A DNA stretch of 64,000 bases, from the NCBI RefSeq assembly GCF_032854445.1, contig NC_088300.1, positions 74,331,005 to 74,395,004 of the forward strand. The letters are read 5' to 3'. Within the stretch, counting starts at the first letter, position 1, and the number at the start of each line of letters is the position of its first letter. The notes below the pieces were generated by a model that searched no databases, was not told where the DNA came from, and saw only the letters and a program-made list of their open reading frames with translations. The stretch comes from Liolophura sinensis. Taxonomy: Eukaryota; Mollusca; Polyplacophora; Chitonida; Chitonidae. Shown here piece after piece: positions 1 to 11,319 of the stretch. The position numbers and the translations under genes are program-made.

Positions 1-2878
1 CATGGTAACAGGGCAGTAATACTGCGCCCGTGCTGGTTGATTGTAGATCACATGTAACTCTTCAGTTTGCCTGAGTGTGGAATAGGTAGATCCTAAAGTT
101 GAAGAAGTGACGAGATAGGTGTAATGCATTATCACTATCTTATGGACTTCATTAAAAAGCGTTTTTTGTGTGCCATGGTGTGGAATATTGTTTTCTCGCT
201 AGTTACTGTAAAGAGTCTCTGACATGGTGACATATCGTAGCATTTCTTTCTAGATATTGGCGCATTACAAGAGAACGCCTGTTGCATGATCTTCTATAGT
301 GACTGTATGTATATAAAACCCTGGAGAATTCTTCGCTTGCTGCCCGAAGTTGACTTGTTTTTTTTTTTTAAATCGGGGAGTAGGTGCATATAGTTCTTTC
401 GAGTTGAGATATGAAGGCATCTGATATTGCCAAAAGTTGATTCCGGAAGTACTCTTTCTTACTGGTTTTGGCCTTGATTCTTCCAAAGAAGTGTAGGTTG
501 TTCAGGATACCCTCCGAATCACCCACATCGTGGTTGTTAAATTGGCGCAACCCTTCGTTCTATCGTTGTTGCTTGTTAAGTGGTACTAACGACAGCATTG
601 AAGACGCTTTGGAAGAAGCGACCTTGGCTTGCATGGGCAACTGTTCGCCCTTGCAGAACACAATGTATGCCATCGCCAATCAGAAAATGTGTTGAACTTC
701 TCCGCCAGTGCATGTTGTCCTCGGGCATGTCTCCCATAAATTCGTTACGTCAATTTTAACTGACTTCATGCAAAATGCCCAGTAAGGCTTAATAACTGGC
801 ACCGATGTCGTTCAGACCCGGTTTTAACAGTCCAACATCTTGGACAAAGTGATCTGAGCTATCACGGATTCTCTCATCTTGGCAGAGTTCGCATTTGTGG
901 AATGCATCCGGTACATTAACAACTCAGAGAGGCTCCTCATGTACTTCGCATTTCTTGTGCATACCTACTGCTAGCGGACCTTACATTGTTTCTCTCCGGA
1001 GATGTAAGTTGTCTCATTCTCAAGGAAAGCGTACCATACAGTTTCTCTTACCTCTACCAAGAAGGGGTAGAGAACATTTTGACCTCTCTGAGTAAGATTC
1101 TCTTTATCTATTTCTGGAAATATGTGCTTTTCCATTTTTCTCTGCAGCGTGTATAGGATATATTTCCCTCTAAGCTCCGTCATTTTCATCAAATGCCACC
1201 TACGCCTTTATGGTCCTTAAGAGGACAAAGGAATGATTAGGGCGTAAACTCATTTTTTGATGTACAACATTAGCTAAACGACTTGTAACCAAAAGATAAA
1301 CAAGACAGAAAGCAAAATGCAAATATAGAAACAGTTCCAAATTCAAGGTGGGATTAGGCGGGAGATACCATGAAACGTGCAGGATGTTCACGTGAGTCTT
1401 CATCCACGTGATTGCCAGACTGATGTCAACGAAGGTCAACTGTAAACACGTGACCTGTCTCGCTGACATAGGACTGGTGGTTAAGAGGATTCGCTCTCGT
1501 TAATGGCATCTTCCTGATACGATGATCGCCCATTCCTTAATTGATATACTCTTGAAAAGGTGCCAAAGCCTCTTATCAATGGAATAATACTGATCTTATG
1601 TACCGTGACATTGTGTACAGGTGTATAACGATGGAAGTGTTGTACCAGTCAGCTACACCCTTGTGTCCCTCAGTGCTGCAATTAACTCTCGGTCATTTGT
1701 GTAAAAGATTTGTGCAAAACTCCCAGACCTACAACATAAGGGCTGAGGGCTTTGAATTCACACTGAAGGTGTGCATATGTCAGGGTGGTTTTTGACTCTC
1801 CACCACCTTCATTTCACGATTGGTCGACTGTTTTCTGATTTATCAGTTCATGACGGTCTAGACCTACATAAGAAAATATCGCCGTTTAATATAACTTGAC
1901 CACTTGACCTCGTCTCTGGGTCGCCCTGATGCATACCGGAAAAGACACAGCCATACAAGTTTTTATTAGAGACTAAGACAAATTTGCTTCCGACTAAGCT
2001 ATGGGGTAAAACTGCATTATAACACAAATTATTTATAAGGCCAAAACGGAAATCTGTAAAGGTCTATTGACAGATCTTTTTAGATAAGCCAGCTGTAGTT
2101 CTGAAAAAGTGTAGCACTATACAGATATTTATGTATACATCCAAAAAGCCGGAGTAATTTGTATGTAGCTTCAAACTGTGTCAGCTCTTATATACCCATT
2201 GGCGTTATCGTCATTCAAGTGTTGTATGCGTTATATAAGCGGCGTCAACACAGTGCTACTTTGCCAATTGCTAATTATTACTTCTTAATTTGTCGAACGG
2301 TAAAGACAAAATGAAATTAGACCTTGTTTTATTTTCATTCGACAACGACAGAATGTACGCATCTTTATCGGCAACCATTTCCATCTCAGTCCATTGCCTA
2401 CAGTGTATGTATACTTATAACTATACTGTCGGACGAGTCTATTGGTAACTAGTTACTGCCATACTGACGGATCAATCGCCATTCAGCTCTATTCATTGAT
2501 CTGGTTTATATCTGTACACGCTCTTAATGATGTTGTTAGATGAAATGAGCTTGTTTCATTCTTATATGTAGATGGATATGTTCGGGTTTCATCAAATAAT
2601 AAAGCGGATGTCCTTGTTAATGGCTTAAGATCTACTGCCAATGTTAATTACAGAATGAAGTGGCTATTTTATATTTAATGCTGCTACTGTATTTTACAAA
2701 ATCTATCCATTTTGTGTAATTCACGTGTGCTGCCAACCAAAGGAAAAATGTGCTTATACTATGTACAACCAGAAATGTATTGGGTATAATAAATTCCGGT
2801 CGGTTTAAGCTTTTGGGGTACCGGTGCCCGGTACATGTACGATAGTTTACATATACGTTTATATGCTGCCCAATATTT
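1..2878. other. Non-coding stretch, no gene supported
   Basis: Short open frames occur on both strands (the longest about 89 codons) but none has a recognisable domain, signal peptide or convincing splice context. A minus-strand run around 265-1192 is broken into several frames and could be a very old mobile-element remnant, but I cannot identify it. Confidence 0.6.
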
Positions 2879-2947
2879 TGAAATAGGAATACAGCTATAT
2901 GTGAAATAGGAATACAGCTATATGTGAAATAGGAATACAGCTATACC
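2879..2947. repeat. 23-bp tandem repeat, 3 copies
   Basis: Three near-identical head-to-tail copies of a 23-bp unit containing GAAATAGGAATACAGCTATA. The copies are almost perfect, so the expansion is recent. Confidence 0.9.
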
Positions 2948-2953
2948 CATTAC

Positions 2954-3004
2954 CATTAGGAAGTAGATACGGCGTAAAACACCAATCAATCATTAGGAAG
3001 TAGA
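2954..3004 (+). mobile_element. Minimal SINE tail with target-site duplication
   Basis: A 23-bp piece at 2968-2990 matches the extreme 3' end of the main SINE family in this window (TACGGCGTAAAACACC plus CAATCAAT). It is flanked by a perfect 14-bp direct repeat, CATTAGGAAGTAGA, at 2954-2967 and 2991-3004. This is the structure expected of an extremely 5'-truncated, target-primed retrotransposition event. The ATAAATAAA tail seen in other copies is almost absent here. Confidence 0.8.
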
Positions 3005-3520
3005 GGTTTGCTTCAAGTATAATTCCATTGTATAAAAAATGTAAGATATGGGAAAAAAAGAGATAATGGACCCTAAACGGACATGAAGTTAGGCCATATC
3101 AAAAAGTTAAAAAATCTGGTAGCATTCTAAATTTGTCGTTGTGAAATTTGTTGGTAATTTTGGGGTTGAACACAGCGGTCAATATTAATTGGGGTGCACC
3201 TTGCATGTTGGCCTCTCTTTGTATGTAAGGGTTAGTGTGATTGTGTCTTCATGGAGAAGACAAGAGACCCATCCAGTCATGACTATCGACACTGGACTGG
3301 ACACCAAAGATGACACCACTTCCAGTCAGGAGTATCCTCACCCGACATACCAGCTTACGTTTTCTGCTAAATACAATCCGTGTACTCAAAATGATACCAG
3401 TAGACTCGCAATCCAGCGTAATAAATTTACAAAATACTGCTCAATCTCAGAAACTGAATCACTGAGATGTCATTGGATAGAAATGGTGAGGCATTATGTC
3501 ATCATATTTCCCTGATTGTC
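3005..3520. other. Non-coding stretch
   Basis: A 108-codon plus-strand frame (3189-3515) has no recognisable features. Nothing else is seen. Confidence 0.5.
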
Positions 3521-3523
3521 GAC

Positions 3524-4513
3524 AGCACTGATTCGCCGCTGACGTCTCCATCCGGATAAGGTACCTTGACTACCACTTGACAAGCAATGATTCGTGGCTG
3601 TCGTCTGCAGCCGACAAGGTACCTTATCCGGCTGCAGAGGTCAGCGGCGAATCAGTACTTGCCATGTGGTAGTCAAAGTACCTCACCCGGATTCAGATGT
3701 CAGCGACGAATCAATGCTTGTCAATTGGTAGTCAAGGTACCTTGTCGGCTGCAGATGAGGTCAGCGGCGCTTAACTACCTCGGCTGCTTGACTACCACAT
3801 GACAAGTACTGATTCGCCACTGATTCGCCGCTGACCTCATCTGCAGCCAACAAGGTAAATTGATTACCACATGACAAGCACTGATTCGCCGCTAACTTTA
3901 TCTGCAGCCGAATAAGGTACCTTGACTGCCACATGAAAAGCACTGATTCACCGCTGACGTCTGCAGCCGAATAAGGTACCTTGACTGCCACATGACAAGC
4001 ACTGATTCGCCGTTGACGTCTCCATCCGGATAAGGTACCTTGACTACCACATGACAAGCACTGATTCGCCGCTGACGTCTGCAGCCGGATAACGTACCTT
4101 GACTACCACATGACAAGTACTGATTCGCCGCTGACGTCTGCATGTGGATGAGGTACCTTGACTACCACATGACAAGCACTGATTCTCCGCTGACGTCTGC
4201 ATGCGGATGAGGTACCTTGACTGCCACATGACAAACACTGATTCGCCGTTGACGTCTGCAGCCGAATAAGGTACCTTGACTACCACATGACAAACACTGA
4301 TTCGCCGTTGACGTCTGCAGCCGAATAAGGTACCTTGACTGCCACATGACAAACACTGATTCGCCGTTGACGTCTGCAGCCGAATAAGGTACCTTGACTA
4401 CCACATGACAAGCACTGATTCGCCGCTGACGTCTGCAGCCGGATAACGAACCTTGAGTACCACATGACAAGTACTGATTCGCCGCTGATTCGTGGCTGTC
4501 GTCTGCAGCCGTG
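3524..4513. repeat. 59-bp minisatellite with an inverted segment
   Basis: The unit begins CTGATTCGCCGCTGACGTCT, continues with a PstI-like CTGCAG and the palindrome AAGGTACCTT, and ends near CATGACAAGCA. From about 3785 to 4513 units run head to tail on the plus strand. One unit at about 3528-3590 has the same orientation, but about 3600-3778 runs in the opposite orientation, so the array contains inversion boundaries. The motif GATTCGTGGCTGTCGTCTGC occurs at both ends of the array (near 3590 and 4490). Open frames here shift by 118 bp (two units) and are artefacts of the repeat. Confidence 0.92.
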
Positions 4514-5282
4514 TAAGGTATACCATATATTCAAAAATCAAGTATCATATATTCAAAATCAAGAAAAAATCAATGTTCTTATATCAAACTAAGTTATGCA
4601 CTGGTGGGAACAGATATAAACAAAATATTACTAATGTAGGCCTACCATATAATACCGAATTTTTGGCGTTTAAAGCTAACATTTGCTATTGTTTGGGCTC
4701 TGAAAGGTGATAATCATTGAGCCGCGCTGGCGTGCTGGTCCCCTCGACCACAGAGGCCGCTCTACTGTATATAAGAAGGCTTTTATAACACAGCTAGATA
4801 ACAACACATACACACTAAAAATGTTTTGCTTACTGTTGCAGTTCAGAAAAAGCGTCATCTGACATGTTTACTATAGTAAATATTTTCACTTGTTTATTAG
4901 TTTTTTTTAAAGATAATAAAACACAAAGTCATGTTTACTGGACTATTTGTTTTTCTTGAAAATATTCACCACATTACTGTGTAAACATTTCACACGTTTA
5001 TTACATTTAACACATGTGTTTCAGATTCATTTCAAAACTGTACCAGGAATGTGCTTGAAATATAAACTCTTCTTTTAGTGAATAGTTACGGAAAAGGTAA
5101 GGGATTTAACGGATTATATATGTTTCATTTCACTGTGTAAGCTTTTCGTGGGGATGAGGGTAAGCTGGGTGTCGGTATCAGTGTCCGGTTAGACTCATTC
5201 TTAAGGATGGTTTGAGTGTTTTGTAAGGTAAAATGTGTTGTATGGTTGCGATTTTTTGTAGTTTATTGTGTTCAGCACAATT
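4514..5282. other. AT-rich non-coding stretch
   Basis: No open frame above about 72 codons and no recognised repeat. Confidence 0.5.
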
Positions 5283-5397
5283 CAGAGGCGGCAGCTCTTT
5301 GGCGGCGGGCATGAACTCGCCCTGACACAAAAAGGTGTATATGTACACACACCTAATAGCTCTTCCTCGTTACATGACATAAAAACCCAAGCACGGA
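5283..5397 (+). mobile_element. Second-family SINE, 3' fragment
   Basis: Matches the 3' part of the longer copy at 22336-22672: GGCGGCAGC, then CTGACACAA, then TGTACACACACCTAATAGCT, then a degenerate ACATGACAT...AAGCA tail. No tRNA-like head is present. It runs straight into a CATA microsatellite, which may have grown from the element's tail. Confidence 0.6.
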
Positions 5398-5476
5398 AAC
5401 ATACATACATACATACATACATACATTCATACATACATACATATATAAATACATAAATAAATATAAATACATACAA
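5398..5476. repeat. (CATA)n microsatellite
   Basis: About ten CATA units with interruptions, grading into AAATACATAAATA. Open frames here read as Tyr/Ile/His runs and are not genes. Confidence 0.9.
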
Positions 5477-5503
5477 TAATACCATAAATAAAGTGGATAA
5501 TAA

Positions 5504-6465
5504 GTTAAAGTGAGGTAATATGAACCCTTTAAGCTTAAGGTCAGTTTTGTCCACTAAACCAGGTCAAGCTGAGTATGTATATATGTGTGCCTTGGGGCAT
5601 TAGGTGTCTGTACTACATCAGAGGACAGTCAATCTTCAAAGTGGCTTTATGGACGTCGACGAAATTTGGGGTGTCCATATTCCCCACGGTTATGGGTAAT
5701 ATGAAACCCCTGTGTCCATTTTACCCCAAATGAAAAAGCACTGTAATAATTACCAAAAAGGAACACCTTTTAATTCGGTAAATGTTAAAACAGAGGGAAT
5801 AAGATTTAGTCCATGTGCTGTGTGGTGACCAAACAGTTTCCAAGAAGTGTGGACATCACTATTGGTAAAGTGCTGAATTTCGGTTGTGAAGATCCAAGTT
5901 CAAATCCTGATAAAGACTTACATACATAGTATAATGCCTTAAATCACTATAGGCCTATATCTGGAGACACTTTATTTCTCCATGCATGCATCTAGGATGA
6001 AGAAAACAAGTGCCTGCATAGAAATCTAATTTTATAAATGATCGAAATGAATAATGAGACTAAGGCGTATCACAAGGTGGATAATATGGCCACCGTCGGT
6101 GACCATATTCCACCAGGTGCATACTTTTAGTTCGGATGGTCATGACCACCGATCATATCCATTACTCTGCACAGTTATGTTGGTAGATTGTTGCTTGTAC
6201 TATAACGTAACAAAGTAATATTGATTTAGATAAATACACTCGGAGATTACAGATCTGGAAAAAGAATGTCGCTAGCATCATAAGAAAATGGGTTATTTCT
6301 TTTAGTGTATATATCTTTCCTGGTAAATGGGCAAGAGTGGGTGCGTTGAATATTTCGTCTATAACTACATCACAGCAACATAGATGGCAGCACTGACAAA
6401 CACTTTAGGCTGAAATATTCAGGGTGTCTATATTACCCGAGGGTCCATATAACCTCACTTTACCC
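5504..6465. mobile_element. Candidate non-autonomous DNA transposon
   Basis: An approximately 24-bp sequence at 5504-5527 (core TAAAGTGAGGTAATATGAAC) recurs inverted at 6441-6465 (core CCATATAACCTCACTTTACC) with about four mismatches, giving terminal inverted repeats about 960 bp apart. Related words recur inside (GGTAATATGAAACCCC and GTGTCCATATTCCCC at about 5672-5731), as subterminal repeats do in many MITE-like elements. There is no transposase frame inside. No clear target-site duplication was found, so the boundaries are tentative. Confidence 0.4.
6076..6114. repeat. Near-perfect short palindrome
   Basis: GGTGGATAATATGGCCACCG is followed directly by its near reverse complement TCGGTGACCATATTCCACC: a stem of about 18 bp with almost no loop and one or two mismatches. 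It lies inside the candidate DNA element. Confidence 0.7.
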
Positions 6466-8127
6466 TGAATATGTATATAGATAGGAGGGATTAATGTGGG
6501 TGGAATAAAGGTTACAAGATCAGTTCTGTTGTATGGAAAGTCATAATACGTTTGACAGACTACTGTATGTTTGTTAGTGACATTGTTTTTTATCATTCGA
6601 GAGGGCAAATTATTTTTAAAAGAGGAATTTATAACAAATTAGCTCATATACATACGGATCTATTATAGTGTGATTGGTAACAAATTCTTTCATTAGATAT
6701 GTATTAAAGCTTGGGGGAATTGATTTCGGATAATAAGAAAACTTGTGTTATAAGTCACTTATATACCCCACGATGAAGCCGTTTCACTAAAACTAAAATG
6801 AAATAAATCACGACAAAAGAATGATATATAGTGTTCTAATAAATTTAGTCCATTTTTAGGGAGCGAGCAAATGCGACAGTAGAAATTTAGGTATATATTC
6901 ACTGCATGGTTGGTGAGTATATAGGATTCACCCAGATAGAAACACAGCATAGCTGCGTGTACTTATAGAGTGGGTCTGTACACCAGGAAGAGCTCACAGA
7001 TGGCGACATATATGTAAACTATATGTATATCGTATCAGCAACCTGGTATATATTGTTTGGTGATTTCCGCTGCCTCTGGGTGAAAGCAATATCATCCCTG
7101 AACAATCAGTTCAAGCCTTTGTTGAGGATTTTGATGAAATTTGATGAGATTTTGATGCGTCCTATTACAGCCGTGCCTTCAAGCGACTGCGATTCATAAG
7201 CAAATTTGATGGCTATTTGCTTAGCGATTTATGTATTACCTTATCTTAATTAGACTGAAGATGATGGTCTTTCACCTGTTCATGAGTTTAAGGTTCGCAT
7301 GCCTAACGACCCAACAAGAGCACTGGGAAGAGGGGTTATGTCAGAAGGAACAGTGCAGTGCGTGTTAGTGCGTGTTTGTGAGGGTACTCCCCGTCCCTCG
7401 GGCTGTTAGTTTGATATCCACATTAAACGCCGCCTTATTTGACCTCAACGGCTTATTTCGGTGATCAACTAGAGAGCGGTGGACAGGGCATTAAGAAAAT
7501 TTGTCACGCAGATACTGGTTCGGTCGGAAATAGATGTTGCCTTGTGTAAGCGGCTTAGCAGACGAATAGCGGTATCACCTGATTAGGGAGAGAAGGGAAT
7601 CTATCATGTAAACATGATTACTGCGGTGCATGTCATGATAGCCCATCTCACTTCTCTACCGCAGACAATATTATCGTGTTAATTTTGATCGGCCTGTCCC
7701 TTGGATTGATTCATCGACTAACCGACTTATTCAGCAATGGATGTCGCAGTTAGTCAGTTACTTTCCAATATATTCATCGTCCGACCAATTGATTGATTCT
7801 AGCCAAACCATTACATATGTGTATTTCGATATGATAACAGCCAGAATTCATGGCCAGCATGCATGCGTTAATCCATAAATGATTCTAAGAAACTCATGGA
7901 GAAAAAGTATATAATTATTCGTTTTCATTTTATAGGTATTTTGAGCCGGAGTTCTATAAGTCTCCGGGAACCTGATGGCAGAGAAAACATGGAAGGTTAA
8001 CTAACTCGTAAAGCGCCTGTCGAGATAGTGGTCTTGAAATGATGAATGAACTAGTGATTATCGTTTATTGTCTCTTCGGTAATGTACAAAACATATCTTG
8101 GCAAGAACATTTTACGGCAGGAAACAG
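6466..8127. other. Non-coding stretch
   Basis: No gene-like frame. The inverted repeat ATATTCAGGGT/ACCCTGAATAT (6415-6425 and 6462-6472) straddles the left edge of this stretch. Nothing else is recognised. Confidence 0.5.
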
Positions 8128-8214
8128 TAAGCAGGCTCTGGATTCGAACCTGAGACCCAGTTAGTTATGAATGGCTTTTGGTCAAGAATGTCTTAGTCAG
8201 TTGAGTTCTCAAAT
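8128..8214 (-). mobile_element. tRNA-like sequence (SINE head or pseudo-tRNA)
   Basis: On the minus strand GGTTCGAATCC is a perfect RNA polymerase III B box. About 45 bp upstream of it, ACTCAACTGACTAAGAC resembles an A box. The flanks do not fold into a full cloverleaf by eye, so this is more likely a SINE head or tRNA pseudogene than a working tRNA. Confidence 0.45.
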
Positions 8215-8805
8215 GTCAGGATATTAAGATGTAAAAGCGAAAATAAATGCCTTCACGATACATATTCATCATTTGCACATTTAGTTTCAAGCGAGTTTAG
8301 TTATGTTACAATGGCACGTATTTTCATCGCTTTCTCGGGATTTACACAACTCTCCGTCATTTTTCCAATCAGAGATTGTCGCCAGGCTGATTAACTCTCT
8401 AGCCGCCCCGAAGGCCTTGTGGTGCGGCCAGGGATATACTCCATTCTGTGGCGAGAGTCATCTTGGCGGCTCGTCCATCAGCAGATTTACAACGCTCATT
8501 AACACAGATCATAGCCCGGAAGATATTACTTCGACATTTTGTTATTAGTCACAGACAAAAAAATTCAAAGTTAAGCCATGCTTGTTTATCTAGATTGCTT
8601 CCCACACACCTCACACCTCACACTGCTCTCTATCCCCAGTGTTTATCTGTAGGGCCATAGGCTATCCAACTACAGATTGCGCTCTTACGATACCTCGCCA
8701 TAGGCTTTAATGTCACGAGTTTCTGTTATACAAGTTGCCTGATGACAGATAACCGATACTCTGGCTTTCAGGTTCTATTCGCTGGGCGACCGCCTATTAT
8801 TATTG
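8215..8805. other. Non-coding stretch
   Basis: Two short overlapping plus-strand frames (up to 81 codons) show no recognisable features. Confidence 0.45.
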
Positions 8806-9660
8806 TTATCTCTCTGACCGACAGTTATACCTCTGTGGCCTATAGTTATCCCTTTGTGGCCTGTAGTTATCTCTACTTATCCCTCTCTGATCTACAGTTA
8901 TCCCTCTCTGGACTACAGTTATCCGTCTCTGGCATCCTGTCATAACTTTTCTAATTGGCAGTTATATTGCCCTGGCGTACAGTTATCGCTTTCCTTTTCT
9001 TTCTCCTTGGCATATATTTCTACATCTATGGTAAAACTTCTATTGGCGTACAATTATCCCCCTTTTGCATACAGTTATCCCTCCGGCATGCTGTTATCCC
9101 TATCGACTGACAGTTATATTGCTCTGGCGTACAGTTATCACCCTCCTTTTCTTTCTCCTAGGCATATATTTCTACTTGTATGGCACAAAGTCCTCCTACC
9201 GGCGAGCAGTTATACCTCTCTGGCATAGTTATCCCTGCCTCTTTCTCTCTCTGGCTCACAGTTGTTGCTCTTTAGCAGTCATTGTTCTCGGACATACAGT
9301 TATTGCTCTCTGGTACACAGTTATAGCTCTCTAGCATACAGTTAACTCTCTCTGGCTCACAGCTGCTGCTTTCTGGCACAGTTATCGCTCTCTGATATAC
9401 AATTGTTGCTATCTGAGACACAGTTGTTGCTATCTGAGACACAATTGTTGCTCTCTGGCATACAGTTATTGCTCTCTGACACACAGTTATCACTCCCTGG
9501 CACACAGATATTATTCTCTGACATTCGGTTCTGACAATCTTTCTGACACGTGCAGTTCTCTCTCCAGATAACTGAAAGCCAGAGAGTGCTATCTGTATAC
9601 CTGAGAGCGATAACTATATACCAGAGCGTAATATCTGCATGTCAGTTATCGCTGTATAAC
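8806..9660. repeat. Degenerate 21-bp minisatellite with inverted end
   Basis: The unit is close to TGGCATACAGTTATTGCTCT plus C, most regular at 9300-9520. A larger internal duplication is visible: the stretch from about 8972 recurs from about 9124 (offset about 152 bp), both containing TTTTCTTTCTCCT and GGCATATATTTCTAC. From about 9570 to 9640 units appear reverse-complemented (GAGCGATAACTATATACCAG), so the right end could fold back on the array. Because the period is divisible by three, frames stay open without coding. Confidence 0.85.
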
Positions 9661-10104
9661 ATATAGCCTCATTACCTCCAACATTGCCCCCCCCCTCTCC
9701 CTCTTCCCCCTCTTATTTGAGCAATAAAAGGATCTTTGTCAGAATCAATTGCAGAGAAATGAAGTTTCATTTTATTTGTAGAGTTTCGAGAAACTTACTT
9801 GGTATGGATTTTTGGGATTGAACTGCGTTGTGTATTTAGGCTACATGTCTCCACATTGTAAATAGGCGCTAAGTTATTACTTAATAAAACCAAGTTCAGT
9901 ACCCAGTACTCACCACAACCTGCACGCTGCTTTTTAGTGATACATTCTCCAGCCTTGAAATTAATTATTCATTTCTAATCTCCCATACTGTTTGTCACGC
10001 AACCTAGGATAAATAAATGAAGCTATAATCAGAAGGGCAAAGGAAATTGTCCAAACTTCAGCAACTCAAATAAACGACAAAATTCTCAGTCGCTTTACTA
10101 GAGG
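9661..10104. other. Non-coding stretch with C-rich tract
   Basis: A pyrimidine-rich tract with a run of nine C lies at about 9686-9716. Otherwise featureless. Confidence 0.5.
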
Positions 10105-10241
10105 CTTGCGGATGGTCGTGTTTTCCCCCGGGCTCTGCCCGGTTACCACCCACCATAATGCTGGCCGACGTCGTGTAAGTGAAATATTCTTCAGTACGGC
10201 AATCAAACACCAATCAAACTGATAAATAAATAAATAAATAT
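10105..10241 (+). mobile_element. 5'-truncated SINE, main family
   Basis: Begins at GCGGATGGTCGTG and runs through CCACCATAATGCTGGCC, GTAAGTGAAATATTCTTCAG and ACACCAATCAAA to an (ATAA)n tail. The tRNA-like head is missing. Confidence 0.9.
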
Positions 10242-10245
10242 AATT

Positions 10246-10335
10246 GTGTAACCGAAGCGTAGTATGGTTAGGCCCTTTGTTTGTAACGCGCTGAATGACT
10301 GTGTAACCCAAGAGTAGTATGGTTAGGCCCCTGAA
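10246..10335. repeat. Two-copy direct repeat, 55-bp offset
   Basis: GTGTAACC(G/C)AAG followed by TAGTATGGTTAGGCCC occurs at 10246 and again at 10301, just after the SINE tail. Confidence 0.8.
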
Positions 10336-10734
10336 TTTTAAACTCTAAGAGGTAACTTTAGGGAATTTTTGAATTTCTAAATATAGCTATGCGTTGTTTG
10401 CCTTACATTTACAACGGACACAAAGCCGATGGTACTACTTCATGTGCTGAGTATTTGTACTACACGGTGAAAGATGTTTATTGTATGCTAAATTATTTGC
10501 ATTTATGAAAACATGGCAAAATACATGTTTTTTGAAAAGAAAAAAATTACCATTTTGCTGTCTTTTTTATTATGTTTATGTTTTATTTTAGACATGTGTT
10601 TATTTCCTGAGGTCAAAGATGTTGGGATGAAAACAACAAAAATGAAAGTTTTTTCTCAACCGTTCCACTCCATAGTATTAGTCACATTGGTAGTCAAGTA
10701 GCCTGTAGGAGATCTGATCAAGTGCCGACATACC

Positions 10735-10980
10735 TACGTCACTATAGTGTTACACCTGACACGAAGCCCGTCCCTATACTCCCCCTACTCAGTCACGCCA
10801 TGCCTTGTCGACCGGTATTTGGCTTATTCCTCTACTCCTGGGCACCAAGCGAGGTGGATTCAACGATACTGATTTTAAAGTCTTTTAATGTACGGCTCAA
10901 CTCGGAATTGAACCCTGGGTGTACCAGTTACAAGTCTGACACGCTCCACACCGCAGCAGGCCGTGGAGATAGTTGACCCC
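10735..10980 (-). mobile_element. Second-family SINE, 5' part, diverged
   Basis: On the minus strand a tRNA-like head with B box GGTTCAATTCC is followed by AAAGACTTTAAAA, then CGCTTGGTGCCCAGGAG and TGACTGAGTAGGGGGAGT. These blocks occur in the same order in the copy at 22336-22672, but this copy is more diverged. Confidence 0.55.
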
Positions 10981-11070
10981 AGGCACTACGATTTCCACCG
11001 CCCATAAAGCTGAACGACTTTAAATCAATGAAAAATTCTGGAGAACGTCTTTACACGCGAATCAAAAAGG

Positions 11071-11319
11071 ATTTATTTATTTATTAGATTGGTGTTTTAC
11101 GTCGTACTCAAGAATATTTCACTTATACGACGGCAGCCAGCATTGTGGTGGGTGGAAACCGGGCAGAGCCAAATGGAAACCCACGACCATCCGCAGGTTG
11201 CTGGAAGACCTTCCCACGTCTGCCAGCATGAGGTGGACTTGAACTCACAGCGACCGCCTTGGTGAGAAACTCCTGGGTCATAACGCTGAGCTAGCGTGCT
11301 AATCAACTGAGCCACGGAG
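11071..11319 (-). mobile_element. SINE, main family, near full length
   Basis: On the minus strand it runs from a tRNA-like head (GTGGCTCAGTTGATTAG for the A box, GAGTTCAAGTCC for the B box) through the conserved GCGGATGGTCGTGGG block to AAATATTCTTGAGTACGACG, TAAAACACCAATC and an ATAAATAAA tail. Short TCAAAAA direct repeats on both sides may be the target-site duplication. Confidence 0.9.

Noticed and set aside
265-1192. Cluster of minus-strand frames resembling a broken transposon polyprotein
   Set aside because: No catalytic motif could be identified, and frames need several shifts to join. An HxCxxC-like string near 880-900 is too little evidence.
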